In this document: positions 46,276 to 57,965 of the stretch, in pieces | How positions within the stretch are numbered: the stretch's first letter is position 1 | Layout of the letters: each line of letters opens with the position of its first letter | Assembly (NCBI GenBank): GCA_949751835.1 | Contig: CATKHK010000094.1 | Location: forward strand, 95,322 to 159,321 | DNA length: 64,000 nt | Source: Blepharisma japonicum | Taxonomy: Eukaryota; Ciliophora; Heterotrichea; Heterotrichida; Blepharismidae | Direction: 5' to 3' | The notes under the pieces: generated by a model | Seen by the model: only the letters and a program-made list of their open reading frames with translations | Told to the model about the DNA's origin: nothing | Database searches by the model: none | Position numbers and translations under genes: made by a program

Positions 46276-47568
46276 TTAAACAGCAGCTGGCTCTGCCTTT
46301 AATAGTTTGTTTTTCTTGCGATTTCGGTTTGGCTTTTTTGCAGCGCATGCCTTTGCTAGCGCAAAATTAAAACCATTCTCTTCTATTTCTTGGCCAAAAG
46401 CACCAATAGCTACATTTTTATCTTTAGGTAAATATTTAGGAATTTTCATTCTGTCAAGCATAAGCTTTGCAACCTCATTGGAGTCAACTTTCACCATTTC
46501 TCCAATAACGCATCCTACAGTTTTTATTTTGTTTCCAAAACAATAAAGTTGAAACTCAACTTTTCTCTCAATATTTGGCATATATTTGAAAAGCTGAACA
46601 ATTTGTGCTGGATTTACAGTTCGTGGCATATATAAAATAATATTTTTAGTAGTTTCATTACAAACTTCCATTATTTTTGTAATATCTGGGGTGATATGTG
46701 CAAAAATATTGTATTTTTTTGATTTTACGTAATCAGGACCTCCCCAAGGAGGCGACATAAAAAGCACATCAACTGGCCCTTCCCCTTTTGCTACTTCCAA
46801 GAAGTCTCCTTGAACACATTTGATTTTATCAAGAACTCCATACTTTTTCGCATTGTTTTTAAGCATCTCAATTCTGTTTGGATCAATTTCAACGCCAACT
46901 GTCGGGCAGTAATGAGCAAATTGGATCACATTACCGCCTGCTCCTGCAAATCCATCCATCACTAAATGAGCTCCTTTGCAAAGCTCTGCAATGTGCTTCG
47001 CAATAGGCTCATGTGTTACACTGTACCAACTTTCTTCATCCATCATAATCCCAGAATCATACTTAGAGAAAATGCTATATCTTTGGTTTCAATATTTTAA
47101 TGGGACAAATTTTGGCTTATTCCTTATATCAAGTCTGAATGTTGAAACTTTGGGCAATTCAATAGGAATACTTTTGACATTAACCACTGTTGTTTCTTTT
47201 CCAGAGCCAAGAAGTTGCAGCCCTTCCGCAACTGTGCTTGCAATTAAAAGGCCTTTTTTTGCCTTTTTTTTCTTCTTTTTAATTGGGGCTGATAATGGAA
47301 TTGAAGGGATTTCTGGGGATGATTTGGGAGAAATAGGTTCTGGTGTACTGGATGATGGGTTTGTTTCAGGATTTGACATCGGCGTCATTACGATCTCAGT
47401 AAGTTCTGTGTCTTCCGCAGAAGAGGGTTTTTCAGAGATAAAACAGCTCAAGCAACATCTGAAGAGTCAATGAGCCGTTCTTTTTCTCTGAGTGATGAGA
47501 GATGACTTCATCCCCTCTTCTTGAGATTCCTGGGTTCCGAGCATAAATGGAAGATAATCCAGCCACAT
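46276..47568 (-). CDS. TGS1: Trimethylguanosine synthase (cap hypermethylase)
   Basis: The conserved methyltransferase is unambiguous: LKYWNQRYSIFSKYDSGI, SWYSVTHEPIAKHIAE, motif I VMDGFAGAGGNVIQFA, GVEIDPNRIEMLKNNAKKYG and catalytic FMSPPWGGPDY. The stop is TAA 46276; TGA-Trp occurs near 47086. TGS1 converts the m7G cap of snRNA and snoRNA to m2,2,7G in the nucleus. The N-terminus is less certain: ATG 47568 (MWLDYLPFML) is the first in an open frame giving 430 aa, but ATG codons further in (near 47496 and 47400) are possible. The N-terminal region is disordered with a KKKKKKAKK nuclear signal, and the protein ends in a basic KKPNRNRKKNK stretch. Confidence 0.93.
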
Positions 47569-47820
47569 TTGGAAAATTTGAAAGCTTAATATATGAGTAT
47601 GACCATGCCAGAGATAAAAACAGAAAAACAAAATCAATTATTACTGATATATTCTAAAAGAAAATTATAAATATTTTGTATTAATTTTGAATTTTTGCAT
47701 ATATAATTAAAAAATTTATTGCTGGTTATTCATAAATGACCGATTTTGGCTTCTTAAAATTAATTTTAAAATTAACTTCATTTCCTTTGAAACGAAGATT
47801 ATAATATAATTTCTTGGCGA

Positions 47821-50025
47821 ATGAAAATGCCAAATCCTAAACAAAGCATCATAAGTCTTCTTAAAAAAAGACAAAAGACGCAGAAAAATTCACCATTCGT
47901 GTCACCTATCTTCACCCGTGCGCACACTGAATCTAACTTTGATAGTATCGTCACAACACGCAAGCCTACCTGTTTGAACACTCCAGAGCCTCTTATTTAC
48001 ATGACTTCTATTGACGGTAAAATTTTAAAATACGCTGCTATCTGGCAAAGAGCCAAAAACAAGATTATCATGAATCTTCGAATGAAAAAGATGATCAATG
48101 ATATCAAGCTCTTTGGGCCAAATCAAGGCGTTTTTACAGAATACACAATGGAAAGCAGCCAGCTAGACAAATATTTCCAGCTTAAAGCATCATATATGAT
48201 AAAAGGAATCCTCGACAAAGACAATATAGAGTTACCATTTTTGATTTTTCACCCGAATCTCTGTTTCCGCTCCATGTGAAATATCCTGATTGGTTTTTTA
48301 CTGCTGTATACTGCTACTTGTACGCCTTTTGTTTTAGCTTTTATGACCGCTGAGCCATTTGATGTTTGGTTTTGGCTAGATTTCGTTCAGGATATATTTT
48401 TTATTTTTGATATTATACTCAATCTGAATACAGCTTATTATGATAAAAATGGGACATTGATAACAGAAAGAAAGAAAATTTTTTTAAATTACGCTTGTGG
48501 GTGGCTAGTTGTAGATGCTTTCTCAAGCATGCCGTTTGAAATGATTGAAGAGTTGATGGCTGTCAGCATTAACTTGAGAAACTATAATACTTTGGCAAGG
48601 CTTCTAAGGTTAAGATATGTCCCAAGGCTGTTTAGGCTGTCTAGAATACTTAAGCTTGCAAGAACTAGTAAAGGAAGTGGGTTTTTAGACCAGATTCAGA
48701 TATTTTTAAATGTGAATCATGGGTTTGTAAGAATGCTGAGTGCGGTATCAGCAATTCTTATTAGTCTCCACATATCTGGCTGCCTCTTCTTTTTAACAGC
48801 TAAATTAGACAACTTTAACCCAGACACATGGGTTGTCAGACTTGGCTACATTGATATGAGTACTTTTTCATGCTATTTAGCCTCAATCTATTGGGCCTTG
48901 ACCACCTTAACAACTGTAGGATATGGCGATATAAATGCATTCACAACCTATGAAAAGCTTGTAGCAATTTGTTGGATGATAACTGGAATTTATTTTTTAT
49001 CTTTTACTATTAGCAGCCTTTCTTCTATGTTTGCACAGTCTGATACCAAGAGAAATATTATTGACCAAAAAATGGCAATTGCAGAGGAATATATCAAAGA
49101 AGCTGTACTCCCAAAAGATATAAAAGGGAAAATGCAAAAAAGTATTAGAGTGGCTGCTGAGAAAACTACGTTTTCTTTAGAGGATAGAGAAGATATGCTG
49201 GATGATTTTCCAAAACAACTGAGATATGAAATTGCTGAGGACATGCATCATGGAGCGCTGCGCAAGTTTCCATTTTTTGGAGATAAAGATTCACAGTTTA
49301 TTGCTTCTGTTTTTCCATATATGCAGGCAAGTTTTATCCCTAAGCATGAGCTTATTTTTGGGATAGGAGAATTGTCACATAACATTATGTTTTTAGCCAG
49401 AGGTAAAGTTCATTATGTCTTTGGAGAAGAAAACACTGTTTTTAGAATCCTACCTGAAGGGCAATACTTCGGAGATTATGAAGTTATAAAAGGAACCACA
49501 AGAAAATACAATATTTTAGCTGCCTCAAACGTTCATTTATTAATAATGACCCAAAGGGTAATTTTTATTTAGATTTGTGAAAAAATACAAATTGAGTTTC
49601 CAAATATTTGGAAAGAAATGGAGCAAATCGCTGAAGAAAGAAATGAAAGAGTAAAATTTTCACTAGCCGAAATGAGAGTTCTGGTGAAAACTAATAGGAG
49701 TGGAACGATAAAAAAAATCAGCACAAATGATTTTAAAGAGCTTATTAAAAAAGAATTACAGGAAATTAACTATGAGAAAGATGATAAGGAGGAGTTATAT
49801 AAGCAGAGTGAACAAATGCAGAATAAAGAACTTGCTAGTATGAAAGAGCAGCTAATAGCAAATAATAAGAAAATTGCGGATTTAGAGAATTATCTTGTTA
49901 AATTGTTAGAATCAAAGGAGCAAGAAGCAATTACAAGAAGGTCGACTAGGAGGTCAGAAAATTTTCCTGATATCAAGGCAGCAAGAAGCCCATCTTATGC
50001 TGAAAATTCTCCTAGTAAATTATAA
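47821..50025 (+). CDS. Voltage-gated K+ channel of the CNG/EAG/HCN superfamily
   Basis: 729 aa: ATG 47821, TGA-Trp at 48277, a 15-nt intron at 49558-49572, stop TAA 50023. After a basic N-terminus come S1 (about 152-175), S2/S3, and an Arg-rich S4 (LRLRYVPRLFRLSRILKLAR). S5 precedes a pore helix with TLTTVGYGD, the K+ selectivity filter. S6 and a C-linker follow, then a cyclic-nucleotide-binding fold (about 480-580). The phosphate-binding cassette is altered (YFGDYEVIKGTTRKYN, lacking the usual RTA), so ligand gating is doubtful. The C-terminal 130 residues are coiled coil. Such channels are greatly expanded in ciliates and control membrane potential and swimming. Confidence 0.92.
49558..49572 (+). 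other. 15-nt intron in K+ channel gene
   Basis: GTAATTTTTATTTAG. It contains the in-frame TAG that would otherwise end the protein inside the cNBD. Removal joins CAAAGG to ATTTGTGAA (phase 0) and continues the conserved helix. TA at 9-10. Confidence 0.93.
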
Positions 50026-50406
50026 TAAAATGTGTTATTGTTTAATCAGCAAATTGCAGTCATCTTACGCTTGATAAACTAGGTTGAAAATGAAGGCTAT
50101 AAAAATAATTATTTCATTAGCATAGGCTTTAAGCTATGAATCAATATATAATCATATGCATGAATATCAATTAGTTTTCTAAAAATTACCATTCCGGTTT
50201 AAAGTAAGACAGGAACTGCGTGAATCTTAATCATAATAAAAATTTTTAATTTAAGCTCTAACTGAATATGATCTTATATATAAGCAACAAACCAAACATT
50301 AGATAATTATATGCTATGAGCTCGATCCTCATCATCCAAATTTTTTCATGATTTCAATTTATTCTTTTAAGCTCTACTTAATATATTAAATAAATCGCTA
50401 TAAATA
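50026..50406. other. AT-rich intergenic region
   Basis: About 380 nt between two plus-strand genes. No ORF longer than 30 codons in a coding-like composition, and no RNA gene recognised. Confidence 0.45.
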
Positions 50407-51144
50407 ATGAACAAGTGTGTAAGGGCCGATATTATAAATCCAAAACTTGATGTCCCTCTCATCATTAAAAAAATCCAATCCCAAAGGACCTCTCAAGCGA
50501 GAGCGAAGACTCATAAAGAATACTTCCCATACATAGAAAATTATGCAAGCAGCCAAATCCCTACCAATAAGTCTTTTTCAATAGCTGACGGAAGTTTAAA
50601 ATTTAAAGGACAATGAAAAAATGTTTATGAAAACCATGCCCACGATAGCACACTTAAGCATAGTGATGGCAAGTTCACTATTCGAGGGATGCTGAGCTCA
50701 GAAAGAAAGGACTTACAAAGCATGCAGTTTAGCTTTAGAAGTATTAAATCAAAGCCAAGCCAAGACTCTGTCAAAAGAATGAAATCATTTGACTCCTCTT
50801 GAACGAAAATAATACAAAAAACAAACTTAATTTTGAATGAAGACAAGCCAAAAATGCAGAAAATCGAAAGGAGCTCGAATAGAAGATTTTTCTCTTATAA
50901 GATGATCAAGAGAAGCCCGTCACCATTTGCAGCATCTGATCAAAAGCTGGACCCGCCTTCAGTTGTATCAACATCATCAAAATTCCATTCTAAATATCCA
51001 GAATTACCTCCTAAACCAAACAAATCAGCAGAAACCTCAACTTTTGAAAAATATTGTGATATTGATAAACCAATAATATCAATCGAAACCAAATTTATTC
51101 TGAAGAAGACAGTTGACGTAAGAATGAGCACCGAATTTCTTTAA
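50407..51144 (+). CDS. Unknown basic protein, 245 aa
   Basis: ATG 50407 (MNKCVRADIINPKLDV) to TAA 51142, with TGA-Trp at 50614 and 50800. The protein is rich in Lys, Ser, Arg and Pro, largely disordered, with RRFFSYKMIKRSPSPF and YPELPPKPNKS segments. No domain recognised. Confidence 0.7.
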
Positions 51145-51314
51145 ATTTATGCTAATATAATTGTAAAATAAATGGAATTTCAGAAGCCGAAGCTGATATT
51201 ATGCCTTATCAAAATTGTTGGAGGCTCTGACATGTGGAGATCCTCTCTGCAAGTGAGATATTTCTATATGTGAAGTTCCATACTGTGTAACTTCAAACCC
51301 CGATATTTTCTAAT

Positions 51315-52877
51315 ATGAAGAGGAGGTTTAGGGTTTACTTAAGCAGCATACGCTACCAACTTAGTCTTATGATTCACTTTTTCCTGCGCTTCCACATTTC
51401 ATCAAATTCCTCTTCTCACTGTTCTTCCTGTTATTTTAGAAGTCTGATTTCTTCTTCCCGCATTCCCATCTCGGCTAAAGCTTCATCCATATATTATTCA
51501 TACTATGAGCCGCCACTATCTGAACAATATTGTCTCAATGGTCATAGCAGCTTGAGTATAAATACGCCATATCCATGGCAAATAAAAAGTGGTATGTGGA
51601 GGAGGAGGAGTCCATATGCCAGAGGTTTCCAGAAATTTGGAAAGACTATACTTCATATGGATATAAACAATACGATTATTATGAAGGATGATGCCCAAGG
51701 ATATTCATTTGATTTTTCAGTATTCTTTATGCAGATAAAAAGAATTTTAGCTACCCAGTGTTGGGGAATTGTTGAAAATGGGGTGTGGAATTTTGCTGTA
51801 GCAGAACCTTGCCTAGTTAGACCTGATGATAGCATGATTTCATATGAGTAAAGGATAACTAGAGAATTTGCTGATAGAGCTACTCCTTTTATAACTGAAA
51901 AAGAAGAGCTGGATATTGAGCGTCGCAAATTATGAAATAAAAATCAAGTAGAAATATATTTCGACTTAATTGAACATTTTGTCTTGCCTGAACACCCAGG
52001 TGAAATATTTAGACCATTTTATGAAAATATGAAATCTTGTTTAGCCATTCCTGAAGATATTCGCAGGATTTATCATCTTGGAATTGATTATCAAATCGAT
52101 CAAGAAATTAATGATGAAGATATGTCAAGAAATGATAAAGAACTTATAGTTAGATTATTTAGAGAAGGAAACTATTTTTTAATTCCTTCATTTTTTAAGC
52201 TGGTCAAATTATTGAATGCTTCTCAAAGGGAATTCTCTATAATTTTTCGAACTTTTGGAAATGATATGGAAGAGGTAATCAATGAGTTTAATTTATTTTG
52301 CAATGGAAAGCATCCATTATATAATGGGAAAAATAATACAGAAAAATTTATTTCGAATGGAGAATTAGGAACAAGAAATTTGACTATAAATAGCAATAAT
52401 ATAGGATACATCAAAAGGAACTCAGAAACTGATTGTAGAGTTACAATAGGCTCTCTTAGCCAATCAACCTCTGACTTATCAATTTCAGAAAATAATATTA
52501 ACGTCAAGATTTTTGAAAATTCATCAAATTTATACAGAATGCTATTTGATAAAATTAACGAATCTTCATCTTTTGCCTTTATTGATGATTATTTATATTG
52601 AAGGCAAAATCAAAAAGATCCTAAATGTGGGAAGCTCTTTTTAATTAATGAGACAATTAGCTCGGTCCATCAAATATTTTTTGATGATAAAATCGGAAAT
52701 GACTCTGGAAGCATATTGGATGTTCGAAACATAGAAAATGGAGAATCTCTTCCGTTTGAAAATGTAAATAATAAGTTCATCGTTAGATGCGATCCTTATA
52801 AAGCCATAATTGACCCAGATTATTTTTACAAAGCAGTTGTGGAGTGTGAGTTGAATAGACTAGATAGAACTTTTTAA
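51315..52877 (+). CDS. HAD-like protist family protein with DINNT motif, 510 aa
   Basis: Exons are joined by two 15-nt introns (51720-51734, 51848-51862), with TGA-Trp at 51933 and 52599; stop TAA 52875. The core begins TILHMDINNTIIMKD, resembling HAD motif I (DxDxT, here DINNT), then CWGIVENGVWNFA, EHPGEIFRPFYENMK and, near the end, a HAD-motif-IV-like IFFDDKIG followed by ILDVRN and DPYKAIIDPDYF. Families of this shape occur in trypanosomatids and ciliates; their function is unknown to me. The start is uncertain: ATG 51315 is the first after an in-frame TAA, but the first 100 residues are Ser-rich and unlike the core. Met codons at 51594 and 51657 are alternatives. Confidence 0.72.
51720..51734 (+). 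other. Probable 15-nt intron in HAD-like gene
   Basis: GTATTCTTTATGCAG. It is phase 0 and contains no stop, so it would be invisible to ORF finding. It matches the intron consensus (TA at 9-10, AG end), and removal brings FDFS next to IKRILA. Less certain than introns that carry a stop or restore frame. Confidence 0.65.
51848..51862 (+). other. 15-nt intron in HAD-like gene
   Basis: GTAAAGGATAACTAG. It contains an in-frame TAA; splicing yields SYEEFADRATPF across the junction and the frame stays open for a further 330 codons. Confidence 0.93.
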
Positions 52878-53002
52878 GTTTTTATAAGCATCATTAGGTT
52901 TAACTTTTTTAATATCTACTGTTGCTTTTTGAGTAAAATAAACAAATAAAATCTCTTTTGAATTTATCATGCCAGGAACTCATAATTACTAAAATAATTT
53001 TG

Positions 53003-56000
53003 ATGAAAGGCATACGCGAGCAAGAACTTTCCGCTGAAATAAAGAAACAGCTTAGCTCTCCTTCTAAACTTGAGGAGATAACTCTATTTTCAATTCCTGG
53101 AACCATTGAAGAAGAGGTACCATATAAATTCAAATCTTCAGTCCCTGATTATATGGAACTTTCAAGACAGCCTTATGAAAAACCCCACAGGCTTAATTCT
53201 TTTACGAGCAAGCAATTAGAAGTTCCAAATTCAATTCAAACTATCTCACAGTCAAAAGCTTGGATTGCTCAAAATCCAATAGAGGAATCAAAAAAATCAA
53301 TACTCCAGCCTCAAGAATGGAATTTGATGACGCAGAGTTCAGAAAATCGCAAACCTTTGGTTTTTCCAAATTATTTAAAAGAAGGCCTGCGCAAGTATTT
53401 ATTAAAGGATGACCATTTGAATTATCAAGGGGTAATTGCAGTGTTTGAGCTGAATTATTTACTTCTGGATGAACAAAGTCTTGCATTAAAAGACCAGGAG
53501 GAAGATTTATTTCTTGTTTTACAGCATGGAGGCTTTCGGATAATTTCAAAATGTGTAAAAGTCCTTTTGCAAGAAGAATTTCAGCAGATGAATTTATACG
53601 GCTCAAGGCCTGTGACTCAAGCGTTTCAACCATTTCAGACTATGCTTACAAGTACTTTAACCAGAGGTTCTTCAATGCTACAAAACGTTAATAAAACAAG
53701 AGCAACTGTATTAAATGAAAAAATAAATGACCCTTATCTTTTACTGTGTATATCATCCACTTCTTATATAAATAGCCAAGTACAATTCAATAAATTCATG
53801 AAAGCAGCTGCTGAGCTGATACCTAAAGCACTTAAACTAGTTTATGCAAGCCAAAATTCAGTGCAAGGTCTAACAGATACTTGCTTGTTTTTCCCAGAAG
53901 TGTTTGCGGTTAAGCATTCTTGTATCTTGATGATCCCTGAAGAAGAAAAAGCACAAGAAGTAGAAGATCTAGACCCGATTTTAGCATTTTTTCAAAAGCA
54001 AAGCAATATTTTGAAAGGAAAAACACATTCAGATGAGAATGGAAACCCAAATGAGCAAAATCTTGAAAAATTAATTGATATCCTATCATTTAATGGGCAT
54101 GTTGCGATTTCTAGCGCCTGTAAAAAAACAGAAAGTCAAGCTATGGAACAAGTTTTAGCGAAAATTATGGAAAAACCAAAGGTAAATGCATTTATGAGGT
54201 ATTTACTGTCAAGTAATACTGATTCGAAATTATTTAGCATTGCTTCTGGCAAAGCTGGTGTACCATTTTTGCTTTCAATGAACCCTTTTACTACTGAATC
54301 ATTTTGGTTTACTTCAGAAAAAGAGGCCTTTGAGCTATACAAATATTTTTTCCCTCAGCTATCATCCACATCTAGAACCGTTGTTGCATTTCGGCCTTTA
54401 TCAGTTCGATCAGGCCTCGACAAAGTGCTAATCAGCATTTTCAAAAGCAATTATTTCGTGATTTTAAGGGAAACCTATAAAAAATTGACTATTGATGAAG
54501 CAATACTGCTAAAAAGAAGCACAATAAGTATGACTGCTGAGTCTGAGCAGGATTATTTTAATTATATGCTAGAAGGAGAGACTCATATAGTTGTAATGTC
54601 GAAATTTGGGGCAATAGAAAATGCTAAAATTCTTTCAGATGGCTGTAGATTTGGTAGAAAAAGATCAGAGAAACGCTTGCTCGGAGTCGAAAAACTCAGC
54701 TTTTGGAGAGAAAAAGAACTGATAAACCCTTTCAATATCAAGCTAGAAGAGGAAGAAGGCTTTGAAAAAGTCCAAGAAAACAGGTTTATAAGAGAAGACA
54801 TTATCACTGTTCCAAGTAATGGAGAAAGTGGCCTATTTAATATGTGACCCTTTTCTAGTATCAATGAGCTGATAGATCTTGATGCAATAGCTGAAACAGA
54901 AATCAGTGGAAATGAGTTTATGACTGATCGGCCAAACTTTTATAAACGAGCGAGCGAAATAGAAAGAATGAGAGAATTTTCACGCTCTTTTAATGTTCTT
55001 GTAGAGTGCAGTGAGTCTATAGATGCAGCTGAATCTCAAATTGATTGTTTTTTCCCTGACCTTCAAAACTACTCAGAGCTGGTTTTAAGCCTCAAGCCAG
55101 AAGCTCTTACATTAAAAGAAGATGCTCTTGAGCTTATTAAAGATATGCAGTTCAGGATCATAAAATATCATATTGTGTCTGAAGCCAGCCAATATTTATT
55201 TATAACAAAAAAAGCAGCTTTTGAAGAAGTCATTTCTGCTTTAGATTATAAAGCTTTAGTTTCACAACCTTTAGGCCCTCAACACTTGAATAGTCTTTTT
55301 GAGATGGTGATTGGTGCACAAAACAAGCAAGATATTATCAGGATGATTTGTCCTAACCTCGCTTCATTTTCAGGAGAAATCCTACTTCAAGCTCCAGATA
55401 ATGTAAAAAATGAGGTTTTAAGATATTGCAGTTTGACTACTGTTGGAGAAGAGCCTATAATTGAGACGATCCAGCCAGTTTTAATTACATGTGATTTTCC
55501 TTATACTTCATATAAAATGAAGTCAAAAATAGGTTTTTCTGAAGTGAGGATTAGAAGACTTGGATCTCTTGAAGGAAAAGACTCCCTTGAAGACCGACTT
55601 TCTTTGATAAATGAATTTGAGGTTATTAAATGATACTATAAACAAATCAGAAATATGGATCCTGAGATTGTGCCAAACTATTTTCAATATAGAATCGAAC
55701 CAAATGATCCAGAAATTGAGGTTTCTCGCGTTTTTACTAGTGAACAGTATAAAGGTGATGTATTTTTATATGAAATTGCTGAAGTGATGAAGAAAAACAG
55801 AGATCGAGAAAGAGCTAAAAATGCGGCAGCACTTGACCAGCCAAGAGGATCTATATCGGTATTTATGTGGGGTAGAAATCTTGCTCTATTAGCCCAAAAA
55901 ATAGAAAATATTCGCTGCGACTCAGTAGAAGACTGTGGACCTTTATATTGGGATGGAAAAGGGGCAATCTTAGGAATTTTAGATGATGTTACCTTTTGGG

Positions 56001-57175
56001 AGCTAGAAAGGCAAAAGTATATGAACGCTTTAAATGACTTAAAAATTGGCTGAGAAAATTATATCCCTGCAAATAAAGCCCAAAGCATTGAAAAAATGCT
56101 AAATGAGATTTTAGAAAGTTTTGCATTCCAAGAATCACGTGCAATGTCCAACGTAGCTTTGGTTCCTGAAATTGTAGACTATATAAATCTCAGAATTTTT
56201 TCTCATCAAAAAGAAGCAAGAGATCTTGCGAAAAATATTGGAAAAAACATTGATCAGCAAAGAAGCCTTTTAGCTGAGCTCCGAGGACAAGATACAGCTA
56301 AAATTGACTTAAAAGAGATTGCTCTTGTAGATGTTCAGCCTGCAAAATATCATAAAAGGCATATGGCAGCGAATATAATTTGACTTTTAAATCTTTATTT
56401 GAAAAAATTAGATAGGCAGCTGCTTTTATTATGTATGAATGCTGATGAATATGATGCTATGCTTGAATCGCTTCACGATGGTTTTATTAAGAATTACCAA
56501 GGAGATGAAGGGATTAAAGGAATTTCTCTTTTAAAGATGGAATACTTCTTATTTAGCTTTTGGCAAGCTTGAAAAACCTCTCTTGCAATGAGAGAGCTAG
56601 ATGACCGAAGAAGACAAATAATAGCCTCAAGAGACCATTCAATAAGAACAGGCAGAGGAGCATTTAAAGACATAGTAGCCAAAGCAACAGAAGAAGTAAA
56701 ATTTGTCACATATGAAGCTGAACGATTAGACTATGAGCTTACTCTACACTTAGAAAATCTATATAAAATTGATATCACTTATGTCCCTCCAGAAGGGCCT
56801 TATCCAGGGCAAAATAAAATAGACAATTTGAGGTATTTCAAACATTTTGGTCTTGAAGAGTATGAAAAGAATCTTTCACATATTGACTATCCAGATATAC
56901 TAATCCAAAGCAAGTTCCCCAAAGTTTCTCAAGAACTCATATCAACTATGGGTAGAGAACTTTCTGCACAGCAAGCAAGATGGGCAAATCCACCCCCATT
57001 TTTGAAATATAACCTCAGGCCAGTCCCTGACAGTGCATATCGTTGGGATGGGACACTAGTAAAATCCACCAAATGGGTCACTCACGAAAGATCGAAAAAA
57101 ATGGTTTCATCTGCAATTCTTCAGCTTCTCAACGAGCTTCCTTCAAAATCTTTGACATTTGGTACTAATAAATAA
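53003..57175 (+). CDS. Giant protein with several degenerate nucleoside-diphosphate-kinase domains, 1390 aa
   Basis: A single frame from ATG 53003 to TAA 57173, with TGA-Trp at 54845, 55631, 56051, 56381 and 56570. Residues 1-130 are an N-terminal module also found in the next gene (SSVPDYMELSRQ). From about 135 to 800 I see repeated NDK-like units, for example VIAVFELNYLL with QHGGFRIISKCVKVL and CLFFPEVF (135-300), ILSFNGHVAISSACKK with YKYFFPQL (360-455), TVVAFRPL with GETHIVVMSKFGAIENAKIL (460-560), and LVLSLKPEALTLKEDALEL (690-). The catalytic His of NxxHGSD is absent in each. The C-terminal 550 residues are helical and unassigned (ending WANPPPFLKYNLRPVPDS...). A ciliary or axonemal protein in the manner of multi-NDK NME8-like proteins is inferred. 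Confidence 0.75.
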
Positions 57176-57185
57176 TAATCTTAAT

Positions 57186-57965
57186 ATGAGCGACGACGTA
57201 TACAAACTAAACCTTTATAAACAGATGCACACGATGCTCTCTTCTCCTCCAAAACCTCGAGATAATAATCAACCATATCGCAACCCATTGGTGCCTGATA
57301 CACTTGATGAAGCACCTGCATCTAAATCTAGATCGTCGGTTCCTTCATATATGGAAGCTACAAAACAACTAAGCGATAGGCCTCGAGGGATTGCTCGCGC
57401 TTCTTATTCTAACAAGCAGTGGGACTCCTTTGCGTTTTCTTATGAAACGCCAGGTGATTTTGTGCCATCTCGAAAAGTTATCCCTCAACAGACAAGTGAA
57501 ACTTATGAGCAGCCAATATCGCTGAAAAAATCAGCTTATCAGCCTCCAGAGAGAAATCCAATCACTCAAGATTCAGCTGATTTAGAAGTCCATCAGCCTA
57601 AAGTTAGAGGCAAAGGACAGCCACAATCTTCACTAGGAGAATTAATATCTCAAGACAAAAAACCTATTGAAGAAACTCCTACAAGAAAATCGTTGTATTA
57701 TGAAAAAATGAGAAGCAATATATTTGAAGATAAAGCTGGTGCTGCACAAGAAAAGCCTAAGAAAAAGGTTGTCTTAGACAGACCTGATAATGCAGGCTCT
57801 CTTTTGCAGTATAATTATGCTTTGCAATATAGAGACTCAGGAGTTTCTGGAAAGCCAAGCGATCATAAGGTAGATAAAGAAGCTCTGCAGCAGACAAAGG
57901 TGTCAAGAGGAATGGCCGAGATCTGGAAAATCAGAAGAAATCAATCTGCAGTCACTTTCGCTTAA
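57186..57965 (+). CDS. Paralogue of the N-terminal module of the upstream giant gene, 259 aa
   Basis: ATG 57186 (MSDDVYKLNLYKQMHTML) to TAA 57963, starting 10 nt after the preceding stop. Residues 15-140 align by eye with residues 15-120 of the upstream protein: SSPPKPRD / SSPSKLEE, SSVPSYMEATKQLSDRP / SSVPDYMELSRQPYEKP, then SNKQW / TSKQLE, and YQPPERNPITQDS / LQPQEWNLMTQSS. The remainder is Lys/Gln/Asp-rich and disordered. Its stop codon overlaps that of the convergent gene by two bases. Function unknown; a short microtubule-binding or ciliary peptide module is conceivable. Confidence 0.78.
   Translation: MSDDVYKLNLYKQMHTMLSSPPKPRDNNQPYRNPLVPDTLDEAPASKSRSSVPSYMEATKQLSDRPRGIARASYSNKQWDSFAFSYETPGDFVPSRKVIPQQTSETYEQPISLKKSAYQPPERNPITQDSADLEVHQPKVRGKGQPQSSLGELISQDKKPIEETPTRKSLYYEKMRSNIFEDKAGAAQEKPKKKVVLDRPDNAGSLLQYNYALQYRDSGVSGKPSDHKVDKEALQQTKVSRGMAEIWKIRRNQSAVTFA

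Noticed and set aside
51575-51610. Alternative start MANKKW with a 16-nt intron (GTATGTGGAGGAGGAG) for the HAD-like gene
   Set aside because: The candidate intron is G-rich and lacks the TA six bases before the 3' end found in all other introns here.
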